Positions 39,199-49,006 of a DNA stretch of 57,355 bases are shown one piece after another (position 1 is the first letter of the stretch; the number at the start of each line of letters is the position of its first letter). The notes under the pieces are model-generated. The model saw only the letters and a program-made list of their open reading frames with translations. It was not told the origin of the DNA and did no database searches. Origin of the DNA: a virus. Where the stretch lies: positions 1 through 57,355 of IMG/VR virus record IMGVR_UViG_3300044648_000391; one strand, given 5' to 3'. Position numbers and translations under genes: made by a program.

Positions 39199-41277
39199 GT
39201 GCCTTTTGATATTAACCAGCTGCCAAGACCTGCGCCCAAACCAAGGCTGTCTTCGGGAACCCAAAAGAAAGAGGGGCCTGGTTCTCGCGCGCATTTTAAG
39301 CGTCATACGCTGGCTGATATTGCAAGTGCTCGTAATAAATTAGAATCTGAAATAGCGCGCGCCAATGATCCGGCCTTAAGAGGAAATTCTTATATTAGAA
39401 GGTATACGCCTCAACAGGCCGAAAAGCTTCGAAAAGAAAATGAATATCAAAATTTTTTAAAGCGGATGATTTTTAAATTTAATAGCACAGGGAAAAAAGA
39501 CAATCTTGGTGACTCTATTAATACAACGGATATTGAAAATGCAAATAAATATAAAACTATCTGGAATAGGTTAACCCCCGCTGAGAAAGAACAAGTCATT
39601 GCAGCGAGTGGTCATGCAGATTATACGCTGCCTAAAAAGCTTGCTCCTTATTTACCAAAACCGCTACCAAAAAGTGCTGTTCAAAAACCTGAATTAAACT
39701 ATGGGCATGATAATCCTGCTGCAACGAAAGAAAATTACATGCATTACGATGACGTTTTAAATGTTGGCGGTCCTCGTAAAGTAATCAAGAGCGCGTTTAT
39801 TGATAAATTAAAAAAACAAAAAGAATCACTTGAGAAAAAAATTACGACACCAGATAGATACAGAAGACCTCCGCTTCCAACAGAAAAAGAAGCCGATGAG
39901 ATGCGCCGAAATCTTGATAGGGATGTATTTAAACAGCATAAATTATTTAAGTTTACACGGGGTATCCCGGCTGGTGAAAGCTTAGAAAACCCTAAAACCC
40001 AAAGTTATTTAAGGAAAGAATTCGAAACCGTTTGGAATGCAATGAGTCCTCAAGAAAAAGACGAATACATTGCACGTGAAACAGCAGGCATGTCGCCTCA
40101 ATATATTCGTAAAAAATATGGTATTCCCTCACTAATGGATGAATTACCACAACCTAAAAAACCAGTTGCAACCGGCCCTAAAAGGGTTGATGAAGGTTCA
40201 AGAGCTTTCGAAAAAGAAAAATTACTGTCTGACATAAAAACGAGAGACGAGGCGGTTAAAAGACAAATTCAGGAACAAAAATTATCGCAAGAAGCAGCGG
40301 CTCCTCTTATTCAAGAAAATGAGTATAAAAAGTTTTTAGACAGACAATTGTTTAAATTTGATGACAGAAGCTTTTCGAAAATACAACAAGCGCACCCTTT
40401 TAATTACGATGTTGAAATAGATGCTGAAACCAATAGGCGATTTCCGGGGGGCATGGGCGGCCTATTGTCAGGACCCAACTGGCAAGCGGTACACCAGCAG
40501 CTCTTTAATGATATACCGGCATTTGTTAGAAATAATCAACCGGGTCACGAGGTTTATGTTAATAGCTTAAAAGACCCAAGGGCACGCGATGATTCTGCCG
40601 GTGCATCCCAGTATGCCAGTATTTGGGAACAGTTAACGCCTGCTGAAAAAAACCAAGTGATGGCGTCTCTCAATTATCAGCCAAAAGGCTTTGAGTATTA
40701 TATGCCGCCAGCACAACCGGAACCTTTAGCGCCTGTAGCGGCGCCTCCCGCAATACCACAAGCGGAGGGAGCACCTCTGTCAGCGGGTCCGCAACCTGAA
40801 GCACCGCCTGTTGTAATGCACGCGGCACCGCCTGCTGTTGAACAAAAAGTTCCGCAAGAACAAGCAGCGATACCACCGCTTTTTCAACCGCCAGTCAGTC
40901 GTGAAGCGCAAGCAGAAGAGTCACGAAGATTAAGAGCCGAGCGAAAGCATTTAAAAGAATGGCGGCAAATGTGGGAAAACTTGTCACCGGTTGAAAGACA
41001 GCAGGTAAGCCTAAATAATCAAGCGCAAGGTGTTATTAATGACCAAAGGATGAATCAGTACATCACCATGGCGCGTCAATACGGTGTACCCATGCAATTT
41101 GAACCCAATGCTTATGGTGCGATGATGCCACCCGCTATGCTGGCAGGATTAATGGGTGGTCAAGAGCCTGCACCCAGGGTGATTAATGCTAGGCCAAGGC
41201 CGCGTATTCACGATAGAATTATGGCTAATTTTGACCCTAATCTATTTAATCCAGAATTTATCGCAGAGGATATGTAA
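39199..41277 (+). CDS. Large virion protein with four WxxLTPAEK repeats
   Basis: This is a 692-residue protein with a GTG start at 39199, four bases after the previous stop. Four copies of a short motif occur: IWNRLTPAEKEQV, VWNAMSPQEKDEY, IWEQLTPAEKNQV, MWENLSPVERQQV (near 39559, 40033, 40618 and 40970). SRA(H/F) plus helix units precede two of them. Proline/alanine-rich linkers lie at 500-570. The function is unknown, probably internal virion or ejection related. Confidence 0.6.
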   Translation: MPFDINQLPRPAPKPRLSSGTQKKEGPGSRAHFKRHTLADIASARNKLESEIARANDPALRGNSYIRRYTPQQAEKLRKENEYQNFLKRMIFKFNSTGKKDNLGDSINTTDIENANKYKTIWNRLTPAEKEQVIAASGHADYTLPKKLAPYLPKPLPKSAVQKPELNYGHDNPAATKENYMHYDDVLNVGGPRKVIKSAFIDKLKKQKESLEKKITTPDRYRRPPLPTEKEADEMRRNLDRDVFKQHKLFKFTRGIPAGESLENPKTQSYLRKEFETVWNAMSPQEKDEYIARETAGMSPQYIRKKYGIPSLMDELPQPKKPVATGPKRVDEGSRAFEKEKLLSDIKTRDEAVKRQIQEQKLSQEAAAPLIQENEYKKFLDRQLFKFDDRSFSKIQQAHPFNYDVEIDAETNRRFPGGMGGLLSGPNWQAVHQQLFNDIPAFVRNNQPGHEVYVNSLKDPRARDDSAGASQYASIWEQLTPAEKNQVMASLNYQPKGFEYYMPPAQPEPLAPVAAPPAIPQAEGAPLSAGPQPEAPPVVMHAAPPAVEQKVPQEQAAIPPLFQPPVSREAQAEESRRLRAERKHLKEWRQMWENLSPVERQQVSLNNQAQGVINDQRMNQYITMARQYGVPMQFEPNAYGAMMPPAMLAGLMGGQEPAPRVINARPRPRIHDRIMANFDPNLFNPEFIAEDM

Positions 41278-42447
41278 ATGAGCGTTGAACAAGATATGCA
41301 AATGTTGCAATTATTACAACAAGCACAGGCAAATCAAGGTCAAATGCAGCCTAATATGCAACAAATGCCGCCGCAAATGATGCAAGAAGCGCAAATGCCT
41401 ATGATCCAACAACGTCCCAATCCATTAGAGGCTGGCTCTCGGGCTGCGGTTGAGGCGGCTAAACGTTCTTTGGAGATGAGTGACAATGAAAATAGACGCG
41501 CACTGGGTAAATCCATTATTTCAATGCTGGGCAATATGTATAATCACCCGGCTTATGGTAAAGGGTTAGCAGGCGCTTTTACAGCGATGGGCAGTAATAT
41601 ACCGGGTGCCATAGAAATGTATGATACTGAACGCGACAGAATTCGTAATTTGAATTACATGCTCAGTAAACAGCAAAAAGAAGAAGTGGCCGCTGCCAGA
41701 AAAGAAGAGCGCGAAATGAAAAAAATGGCGCATGAAATGGAGATGCAAAAGCGTCACCTGAACGTGTCGGAAGGATACTATAATCTTGAAAAAATGAAGC
41801 GAGAGGATGAAAAGCTAGCTCACGCAGAAATGGCGCAACATGGCGCACATATTCCATTATCAACATTACCGACCTCTGCTTACAATCGAGCAATGGCTCA
41901 AATTAATACGCATATTAATGAAGGGGAATCTGTGCTACCGGGGCTTGATGCAGTTGACAATATTGAAAGAATTTTAACGGACACGCCAGAAGTGACTAAG
42001 CATTGGGGGACTATTTTAACTGCTTCACAAATGCAAAACCCGGGATATGTTAACCAACAGCTTGGAAGGCTTGTTCCAGATAAAATTAAGAATAATGCCG
42101 CATTGTTATCTAAAAACTTGGTAACACTTTATGCTTCTAAGCTGAAAGGTTTCCCGGGCAGAAGTTTGACGGCCTATCTTGAAAACCAGTTAAAACAAGG
42201 TATGCCAAATATTACACTGGATGCTTCTGCCACCAAAGAGCTTATCAAGGGTGATAAAAAATTCATGAAGCATAAGCATGAAAATGGTCAGGAGGTATAT
42301 CGGAACCTGCAAAAAGGTATTTATTATGTACCAAAACCCATGGAATATGAAGAGCCATCAGAATCTACAAAAAACACTAAAACGATGACACCTGAAGAGG
42401 CAGAAGCCCGTAAAGCGCAATTAAGGCAAATGTTGGGGCAGGGGTAA
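41278..42447 (+). CDS. Internal virion protein, Gln/Met-rich and helical
   Basis: This is a 389-residue protein. The N-terminus is Gln/Met/Pro-rich (residues 1-45), followed by a charged coiled coil (130-190, KQQKEEVAAARKEEREMKK) and a helical C-terminal half. It starts directly at the previous stop (TAAATG). Likely part of the ejected protein set. Confidence 0.6.
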   Translation: MSVEQDMQMLQLLQQAQANQGQMQPNMQQMPPQMMQEAQMPMIQQRPNPLEAGSRAAVEAAKRSLEMSDNENRRALGKSIISMLGNMYNHPAYGKGLAGAFTAMGSNIPGAIEMYDTERDRIRNLNYMLSKQQKEEVAAARKEEREMKKMAHEMEMQKRHLNVSEGYYNLEKMKREDEKLAHAEMAQHGAHIPLSTLPTSAYNRAMAQINTHINEGESVLPGLDAVDNIERILTDTPEVTKHWGTILTASQMQNPGYVNQQLGRLVPDKIKNNAALLSKNLVTLYASKLKGFPGRSLTAYLENQLKQGMPNITLDASATKELIKGDKKFMKHKHENGQEVYRNLQKGIYYVPKPMEYEEPSESTKNTKTMTPEEAEARKAQLRQMLGQG

Positions 42448-42450
42448 AGA

Positions 42451-44661
42451 ATGGGCATGACACGCGAAGAGATGGAACGAGAGCTGGCTGAGCTTGAGGC
42501 AGCGTTTCCAAGCCAAAATCCAAACCCAGCGATGGGTCAAAATGCTGCGCCTAATAGAGCTGCTTTAGAGGCAGAATTAGCCGAGCTTGAAAAAGCCTAT
42601 CCAACACCGGCGGGCGGGTTTTTGCATCGTGCAGGGCAATTAGCAAGAGGTATAATGCAGGGTACGGGGGGTGGTGCTGACCTAATCCAGCCTAGAAACC
42701 CAGCGTTACGACCTCATGCCGCTGACCCCGAACAAATAGGCGGTATTGAATACTTTTTCCCTGAAGAAGCGGGTCAAATGGCCAATGAAGCACCTCATAA
42801 ACCCTTATATGAAGAGCTGCCGCGCTTAACTGGCTTAGATGAAAGATTTGAACCCGAAAAAGGGGACACATTCGGCAAAGGCTTAAATGTGACAGGCAAT
42901 CTCTTAGCATTTTCCCCGATTCCAGGGGGCGGATACGCTAACGCTGGCAAAAAATTGCTAGACGAAGGCGCTAAGAGTGCATTAAAAGCCCTTGGAAAAG
43001 AAGCAGCGCTATCAACCGGGGCAGCAGCGGCCATCACTGCAACCCCAAGGTTTACAGAAGAAGGTACACCTAAAGGCGCTTTAGAGGATTTTGCGAAAGG
43101 TCTATTTGGTATGAGAGCGGCTGACACGATAGTGAGCAAAAATCTCACAAAAGTATTAGGCAGAATCCCAAAAAGAATAGGACTATCTGCTACAACCATG
43201 GGCGCAAAACCGAACGAAAGGGCTTTTGGTTTAGCAGAAAAACATGGCATTGATCTACCATTTAATGTTGGGCTGCGCAGTAAACCTGCAAACTGGATGG
43301 CTAATAACTATCTGAAATCTATTTTTACATCAGGGGTTTATGAGGATGCCTTAAAGAATTCTAACGAGTCGATGATAGCGGCTGTTAAGCGCAATATTGA
43401 TTCTCTGGGTGACTCTAACCTGATGCCGCATGAAGCCTCCGGTGAATACAGAAGGTTTATACAAGCAGAAGAAAAAGCCGCAGAAAAGGCAGCCTCAAAG
43501 CTTTATAACGAGGCAGCAGAAATTCTTAAAAAAACAGATACTGTCAAACCTACGCATACCGCTAAATTCATAGAAGGCATGGAAGAATTATTACAGCGTG
43601 ATGTGCAATCACCTTCCACCAAGAAAGTTGCCAATGTTGTCGGTAATTTAGCTGAAAGCTGGGGAATAGCACCCTCAGGTAAGACGCTAGAAGAATTAGA
43701 AAAGAATCCAAAGCTAATACAGGCTTATTTAGAGGCTTTTAAAAAACATACGCCTAATATTCCGATTAAAAAGCTGATAGGTGTTAGAAAAGAGCTGGGT
43801 ACTATTACAAATTTCGACCCAACGATTAAGGGTTCAGAATCTTATTTAAATGGGCTTAAGGGGGCGATTGATTCTGATATTCAGCTTACCAAGAATAAGG
43901 CATTCCTTGAAAAATGGCGATATGCGAATACTGAGTTTAAAAAAAATGTGGCTGACAGGTTTCGGGGAGATATTGCGAGAAGCCTATTGGCAAATGAGAT
44001 GCCAACGGAGGCTTTTAGTTTATTAAATACGCCAGCGAATATAAAAGAGCTTCAGAAGATTGTGGGTAACAACCCTAAGGCAGTTGAGGTCTTTAATGCA
44101 CTTAAAAAGGCCAAGGTGAGGGAAATATTTTCAAATGCGTTACAGGATGAATCCTTAAGGGTAACGCCTTTTGTGAATGTTTTTAATAAAAAAGAAAAGA
44201 CGGCTGAGCATTTAGCAGCGCTTCTACCGGATAAGAAAACGTTTAACAATTTATCTGAGATAGCAGAGATTGCAAACGAGTTTAAAGCAGCAAATCTGGA
44301 GTTCTTAAACACGTCTCGCACTGCTTTAACTGCTTCAGAAATTGCCAAGGCTGAGAAGCTGACAAAAGGGGTTCTATCGGCCTTCTTTAATGGCGCGGTT
44401 GGTTCTGGTGTAGGTGCAATGGCGGGTATTGGAAGTGCGGGGGGTGCTGCTATTGGTATTGCAATGCCTAATCTTTTATCACGCCTTGTTGCGAACCCTC
44501 AGTTTGTAAGAGAAGCAAGAGCGTATGCGATTGCGCGTAAAAATGGGCGGCAATTATATGCGGATACACTTTTAAAAAGACTTATTAAATTAACGGATGC
44601 GGAATCTCGGCTAGTCATGCATGAGATACGGGAAAATCAGGAGAAGTTCAAAAATGAGTAG
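42451..44661 (+). CDS. Large ejection-type virion protein
   Basis: This is a 736-residue protein. The N-terminus has two ELAELE(A/K)A.P repeats. The middle is helical (residues 250-640). A glycine-rich hydrophobic segment near 650-690 (GAVGSGVGAMAGIGSAGGAA) could cross the membrane during DNA delivery. No lytic transglycosylase or lysozyme motif seen. It is in the slot of gp16/gp20-like ejection proteins. Confidence 0.65.
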   Translation: MGMTREEMERELAELEAAFPSQNPNPAMGQNAAPNRAALEAELAELEKAYPTPAGGFLHRAGQLARGIMQGTGGGADLIQPRNPALRPHAADPEQIGGIEYFFPEEAGQMANEAPHKPLYEELPRLTGLDERFEPEKGDTFGKGLNVTGNLLAFSPIPGGGYANAGKKLLDEGAKSALKALGKEAALSTGAAAAITATPRFTEEGTPKGALEDFAKGLFGMRAADTIVSKNLTKVLGRIPKRIGLSATTMGAKPNERAFGLAEKHGIDLPFNVGLRSKPANWMANNYLKSIFTSGVYEDALKNSNESMIAAVKRNIDSLGDSNLMPHEASGEYRRFIQAEEKAAEKAASKLYNEAAEILKKTDTVKPTHTAKFIEGMEELLQRDVQSPSTKKVANVVGNLAESWGIAPSGKTLEELEKNPKLIQAYLEAFKKHTPNIPIKKLIGVRKELGTITNFDPTIKGSESYLNGLKGAIDSDIQLTKNKAFLEKWRYANTEFKKNVADRFRGDIARSLLANEMPTEAFSLLNTPANIKELQKIVGNNPKAVEVFNALKKAKVREIFSNALQDESLRVTPFVNVFNKKEKTAEHLAALLPDKKTFNNLSEIAEIANEFKAANLEFLNTSRTALTASEIAKAEKLTKGVLSAFFNGAVGSGVGAMAGIGSAGGAAIGIAMPNLLSRLVANPQFVREARAYAIARKNGRQLYADTLLKRLIKLTDAESRLVMHEIRENQEKFKNE

Positions 44662-46711
44662 TTATTATGACGTATTGTCTGGAAAATTTATCAATCCTGC
44701 GTTTCCACAATATCAGTTTATTGAACTGACAGCTGACATTGAATTATCCTGGCCTGCGCAATTTCAAAACGTTAATAAAGTCGTTGCAGTCACGATGGTG
44801 GTCGAACCAGATGCAAATGGTCATACGATTACATTGCCAGACGCTACCCAGTGCTCACTAGGATATCGTTTCACGATTAAAAATGCATCAGCATTTGATT
44901 TTGATGTTGAGGATAATGCAGGAGACACGCTGACAACGATTGAAGCTGGTAAAATATGGGAATTCTGGTTAGATGAAAAAGAGGATGCAGCCGGTGTATG
45001 GACGCAAGTTCCCTACATTAGCGGAACAGCTGCGGTGAGTTCTGTTGCCGCTACTTCTGTTTCAAATAACTTATCGATTACAGGAAGCCCTATCACAACC
45101 TCAGGTACTTTTATTTTCGATTTGCGAAAGGATTTATTGCAGCTAGCCTCTTTTGGGGCAAGCAGCGGTATCGCAGTCAGGGAAAATGATAGTCACTGGT
45201 ATCTTCGAACGATTCAAGGTAAGGCTGGTCAGATAGATGTGGAGAACGGGGATGGTGTAGATGACGACCCGGTTATCTCTCTCGTAAACGATATCACTGG
45301 TGTTAACACGATGCGAGTCGGCAATTTAAAGCTAGAGCTTAATACGATTTCATCCACCAATGTAAACGGCAACATTATTTTATCCCCTGAACACACAGGT
45401 CCAACGGATGGTGCTATACATCTAGATGCAGATGAGACGCATATACTGGCAGGGGGTACTTTAAAATTCTTTGCGCCAACGGGCACTAACTATATTTCTT
45501 TTAGATTAGGCACCACAAGCGACATTCAAGATTACCAATGGCCAACGGTTGCACCTACTGACGGACAAGTGTTACAACACCAAACAGCCGGCACTTTAGT
45601 ATGGGCTAATGTTGCAACCGGGGGTGGTGGCACAACGGCTGATGCTATCGCAAGATATTCTAATACGAGCGGTTCGCTTAAGAATTCCAATGTATTAATT
45701 ACTGACGCTTGGGATATGAGCGGCTTAACCTCTATCTCGCAAGTGGGCGGCATTGGTATTGCTAATATTACCCCGCAAACCATTACAACCTTGGGACCTA
45801 ATGATGACTTAATTCTTGCCCCTAATGGCATTGGCGTGATTAGTGCTAACGGTGATGTGGCTATTAGTACGGCGGCAGGCACAAGACGTAAGCTTCGATT
45901 ACATGTAGGCAATGCTGCGAGCTTTTATGCGGGCTTGGTCGCCAATGCTGCAATGGCAGCCAATGTGACCTGGATATTGCCTGCCGCAGACTCAGCCGGA
46001 TACTTTAAAAGCGATGGTGCGAATAACGTATCAATAACAGATACGCTAACAGGTTTAACGTCTGCCACGATTGGCAATATTATTATCAGCAATCCTGCTA
46101 ATACCATTACAACCGCAGCAAATCAGCCTTTAACCATACAGCCTAATGGTACAGGAGCGCTTACTCTTTCAACCACCAGCTCTGGGGATTTAACGCTCTC
46201 AGGCGGTGCTACTGGCAATATCATTTCTGCGGGCGACTTTCAGATTAAACCCGTAGGCGGTGTGTTTAAAAAGCTAAGGCTTTACAATTCGGCTGGTACA
46301 TTCTTTTACGGCCTACAAGCCCCGGCAGCTTTGGCAAGCAATATTACCTTAACGCTTCCAACAGATGATGGTATAACAGGTCTTATGAGTAATGATGGGA
46401 CTGGCAATCTAACCTTTGATACGGGGATTTATGCGGAAGGTGCCCCCGGCTACAATATCGGTATTGGAGATAATAATTTTACCGACTCGACTAATTCTTT
46501 GACGATTACAAACGGCGATTTACCAACTGCTGCGGTTACTGATGCATTAGTGATACAGTCTCAAGACATCACAGCCGGCAACACAAGCCTTTCCTGGTAT
46601 GGTGAAGGCAATGGCGGGGTTGGTACAACCGCGGATAATACAGCAACTCGAACGGTTGCTATCACGGTTAATGGAACAGTTTACTACTTATTAGCACGCT
46701 TGGTTGCCTAA
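44654..46711 (+). CDS. Second tail fibre or spike protein
   Basis: This is a 685-residue protein. ATG 44654 overlaps the upstream stop by eight bases and has CAGGAGAAG ahead; the longer frame from 44621 is inside the previous gene. Residues 25-120 (NVNKVVAVTMVVEPDANGHTITLP) resemble a virion-attachment beta domain. The rest is repetitive threonine/asparagine/glycine-rich strands (SGDLTLSGGATGNIIS). It ends the virion operon and touches the opposing gene. Confidence 0.7.
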   Translation: MSSYYDVLSGKFINPAFPQYQFIELTADIELSWPAQFQNVNKVVAVTMVVEPDANGHTITLPDATQCSLGYRFTIKNASAFDFDVEDNAGDTLTTIEAGKIWEFWLDEKEDAAGVWTQVPYISGTAAVSSVAATSVSNNLSITGSPITTSGTFIFDLRKDLLQLASFGASSGIAVRENDSHWYLRTIQGKAGQIDVENGDGVDDDPVISLVNDITGVNTMRVGNLKLELNTISSTNVNGNIILSPEHTGPTDGAIHLDADETHILAGGTLKFFAPTGTNYISFRLGTTSDIQDYQWPTVAPTDGQVLQHQTAGTLVWANVATGGGGTTADAIARYSNTSGSLKNSNVLITDAWDMSGLTSISQVGGIGIANITPQTITTLGPNDDLILAPNGIGVISANGDVAISTAAGTRRKLRLHVGNAASFYAGLVANAAMAANVTWILPAADSAGYFKSDGANNVSITDTLTGLTSATIGNIIISNPANTITTAANQPLTIQPNGTGALTLSTTSSGDLTLSGGATGNIISAGDFQIKPVGGVFKKLRLYNSAGTFFYGLQAPAALASNITLTLPTDDGITGLMSNDGTGNLTFDTGIYAEGAPGYNIGIGDNNFTDSTNSLTITNGDLPTAAVTDALVIQSQDITAGNTSLSWYGEGNGGVGTTADNTATRTVAITVNGTVYYLLARLVA

Positions 46712-47092
46712 TTACTGAGACTGAATAGCCTCAATCGCACCATAGGCTGATTGCACTTTAATGATAGGAAACGCCATATCTATCAGCCTATTGCTAATAG
46801 GGCCTGGGGTTTTTATCCATGTTATCATGAAGGTATGAAAAAACGTCCGCTCATGAAAGTCTTCCATCGGCTGCATACAGGTAATATGCGTATTTCGAAG
46901 ACGCCTAACCGATGCCACATGCTTCTTAATAAGAATCGCACGCGCACGGGTATAGTCTAACAACGCAATGTTTTCATTCCTATTACATTCTTCGAATATG
47001 GCCTCTAAAATCTCTGTTGATAGGGATTTTTTGACGGGCTTTTTCTTTGCTATGGGTTTTTTCTTTTTTGGGACTGGTTTCTTGGTAGCCAT
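46712..47092 (-). CDS. Lysine-rich N-terminal protein, unknown
   Basis: This is a 126-residue protein. Residues 1-25 are a lysine/proline tract (MATKKPVPKKKKPIAKKK), followed by a helical domain with two cysteines. Basic tails of this type bind nucleic acid. Its stop codon abuts the stop of the fibre gene on the other strand. The ATG overlaps the preceding gene's stop. Confidence 0.65.
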   Translation of the reverse strand: MATKKPVPKKKKPIAKKKPVKKSLSTEILEAIFEECNRNENIALLDYTRARAILIKKHVASVRRLRNTHITCMQPMEDFHERTFFHTFMITWIKTPGPISNRLIDMAFPIIKVQSAYGAIEAIQSQ

Positions 47093-47337
47093 TATTTAAC
47101 CTTTATACCTTCTTTGGTTTTTTTAAACTCAATATTAGATTTGTTCATTTCTTGCGTTAAGGGGTATACCTCACCCACGATTTCAACGTCAAACCCCATT
47201 TTACCCACAAGGGATAATTCCATGGGCTTTAGAGCGGGGCGATTACCAATTAATTCCATTAAAGCTTGACTAACAGGGCAAGCCGGGAAAAGCAGGTTAT
47301 CGTAATAAACCCTCTTAGATTTAAATTTAATTTTCAT
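47092..47337 (-). CDS. Hypothetical 81-residue protein
   Basis: ATG 47337 (MKIKFKSKRVYYDNL) is preferred to an in-frame TTG three codons earlier. A short alpha/beta protein with the segment PACPVSQALMELIGNRPALKP. It overlaps the lysine-rich gene by one base and lies directly downstream of RNA B on the same strand. Confidence 0.6.
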   Translation of the reverse strand: MKIKFKSKRVYYDNLLFPACPVSQALMELIGNRPALKPMELSLVGKMGFDVEIVGEVYPLTQEMNKSNIEFKKTKEGIKVK

Positions 47338-47360
47338 AATATCCAAAAAATGAAAATAAG

Positions 47361-47541
47361 GGGGCGGGCAGGAATTGCACCTGCTATGGTTACCCTTTTC
47401 TCACTTAAGTTCATTTCCCTAAGTTATATGGTCATGATCATCGCAGACTGTGATTAGAATTTATTAAAAATCCCAGAGCAACCTACCATACATGAGCTGT
47501 TACCGTATCGATTAGCACTTCGCTGTCAGTGCTGCCGCCCC
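47361..47541 (-). ncRNA. tRNA-like RNA with a large folded insert (RNA B)
   Basis: On the minus strand a perfect 7-bp acceptor forms between GGGGCGG (47541-47535) and CCGCCCC (47367-47361). A D-like arm AGCAC/GTGCT (47533-47529/47518-47514) follows, and a T arm GCAGG-TGCAATT-CCTGC (47384-47368) precedes the 3' strand. In place of the anticodon arm, TATGGT (47490-47485) can pair with ACCATA just before the T arm, enclosing about 95 bases. No CCA is encoded. The order of elements and a linker of about 23 bases after the D arm repeat those of RNA A, while the primary sequence differs. Class unknown. Confidence 0.6.
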
Positions 47542-47641
47542 ATTAACCGTGACATAAGGTCAGATTTTCACTGACTGGCAGGAAGGAAACATTATGAAAC
47601 CCCTCGTATCACGTATACGAACGCTTATGCCATAAACCGTA

Positions 47642-47914
47642 TTACTTCGTTTTAACAACAAACGTAACCGTATATTCTTTCTCGCTGCCTTTCTTGCCTT
47701 TTTTAATGTCATGAATGGCTTTGGTCTTTTTGATAACAGCACCATTCTCATCTAAAGAAAAAGACCCAGCTACTTTATAAACTTTAGGTTTAACTTTAAC
47801 CGCTTTTTTTGGTTTGTCAGTTGTTTTCTTGGGCGCAGATTTGGTTTTCTTAACTGCTTTTTTTACTTTTTTCACAAGTTCGTCTGTATCTGTATCAAAA
47901 TCAAAAAATGACAT
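47642..47914 (-). CDS. Small lysine-rich protein
   Basis: This is a 90-residue protein with an acidic start (MSFFDFDTDTDEL). A Lys/Pro/Ala-rich basic middle (VKKVKKAVKKTKSAPKK...) resembles histone-like tails, and a short beta C-terminus ends with VTFVVKTK. Possibly DNA-binding. It lies between RNA B and the coiled-coil gene. Confidence 0.6.
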   Translation of the reverse strand: MSFFDFDTDTDELVKKVKKAVKKTKSAPKKTTDKPKKAVKVKPKVYKVAGSFSLDENGAVIKKTKAIHDIKKGKKGSEKEYTVTFVVKTK

Positions 47915-47974
47915 CTTTTATACTCCTACAAATTAGTGACTTACTTTTATCACGAGTATTGATGGGTGTCAAGT

Positions 47975-48949
47975 TTAGAAACCGAGCTTTTGAGAATCTA
48001 ATCTTACCTTGTTTGCTTCTTCCTGCTTCTTAGATTCAGCTGCGGATACTCGTAGTGCTTCTTGGCGATTCCTTAATTCAGCGGCTAACCGTGCTTCATG
48101 TTCTCGTATTCGTTGTGCTTCTGCCATTTGTTCAGCTTCACGCCTTGCTTGCTCTTCTGAGCGTTGTTGTCTGGCTCTCGCATTGATATCTTCTCTTAGC
48201 CGCGTTGCCTCTAAGGCTGCAACTGCTGCAGCATTCTCGGCTTCTTCTCGGCGCTGCATGGAATCAGTAAGCGCTTGTCTTGCGGTATTTAATAATGCTT
48301 GTGTTCTGGTTTGCGCTTCTGTTACCTCTTGTGTTCGTTTTCTTTCCTCTTGCAGCTCATGGTTAAGCCTATCAATTTCCGCTAATTCTTTTCGGGTATT
48401 TTCTTCGGCTTCTTGCTTTATTCTCTCCACTTCGAGCGTTAGCTCTTCTATGCGTTGTTGCAGCATTCTTTGTTCGGAAGATTCGGTTGACAGCTTAGAT
48501 TCTAATAGCTCGTCGGCTGATGCATCAAAGGCTAACGTGTCGTCTGAAACACTGACTTCAGCCAGCTCTTTTCTTTCTTCAGGTAAAACAAAGCGTACAG
48601 ACATATCTTCATCGGCATGAACATAAGCTGGTGGAGGAGCTGCGGCAGAGGCTGATTTTAGGGCTTTCTTTCGGGCTTTGGCTTGCCGTCTTTCTTCAAG
48701 TTCACGCGCGAACTCTTCCCTTCTCAGTTTTAATTCATTTTCTTTAGCAAGGAGTTCTTCCTTTATTTTTCTGATTTCTTCTTGTTGCTGCCTTATCTCT
48801 TCGGCTTGCCTTGCCTGCATTTCAGTGGTGCGGGGGGAAGGTGAAGGTGAGCCTCTTCTAGGTGATAATAAGTTTAACAGGCCTGACAATAGTCCTGGTT
48901 GTTCGGCTGCTTCTTCTGTGGTTTTGATTTCTTGGGTATCGTTTTGCAT
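47975..48949 (-). CDS. Long coiled-coil protein
   Basis: This is a 324-residue protein. Residues 40-100 and 155-315 are heptad-type coiled coil rich in Glu, Arg, Gln and Ala (MLQQRIEELTLEVERIKQEA). A proline-containing linker (AAAPPPAYVHADED) and an acidic stretch lie between. No signal peptide. A structural or host-interacting role is possible. Codon-biased coiled coils create long false frames on the opposite strand here. Confidence 0.65.
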   Translation of the reverse strand: MQNDTQEIKTTEEAAEQPGLLSGLLNLLSPRRGSPSPSPRTTEMQARQAEEIRQQQEEIRKIKEELLAKENELKLRREEFARELEERRQAKARKKALKSASAAAPPPAYVHADEDMSVRFVLPEERKELAEVSVSDDTLAFDASADELLESKLSTESSEQRMLQQRIEELTLEVERIKQEAEENTRKELAEIDRLNHELQEERKRTQEVTEAQTRTQALLNTARQALTDSMQRREEAENAAAVAALEATRLREDINARARQQRSEEQARREAEQMAEAQRIREHEARLAAELRNRQEALRVSAAESKKQEEANKVRLDSQKLGF

Positions 48950-49006
48950 GGGTAATCCTTTATTAAATAGCCTATTCTCACATAATCAACTATTGCATTC
49001 TAGGCT

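Noticed and set aside
47592-47636. 13-codon plus-strand peptide after an AGGAAGGA site
   Set aside because: It is on the opposite strand to its neighbours, too short to judge, and its ribosome site lies in the spacer upstream of RNA B.
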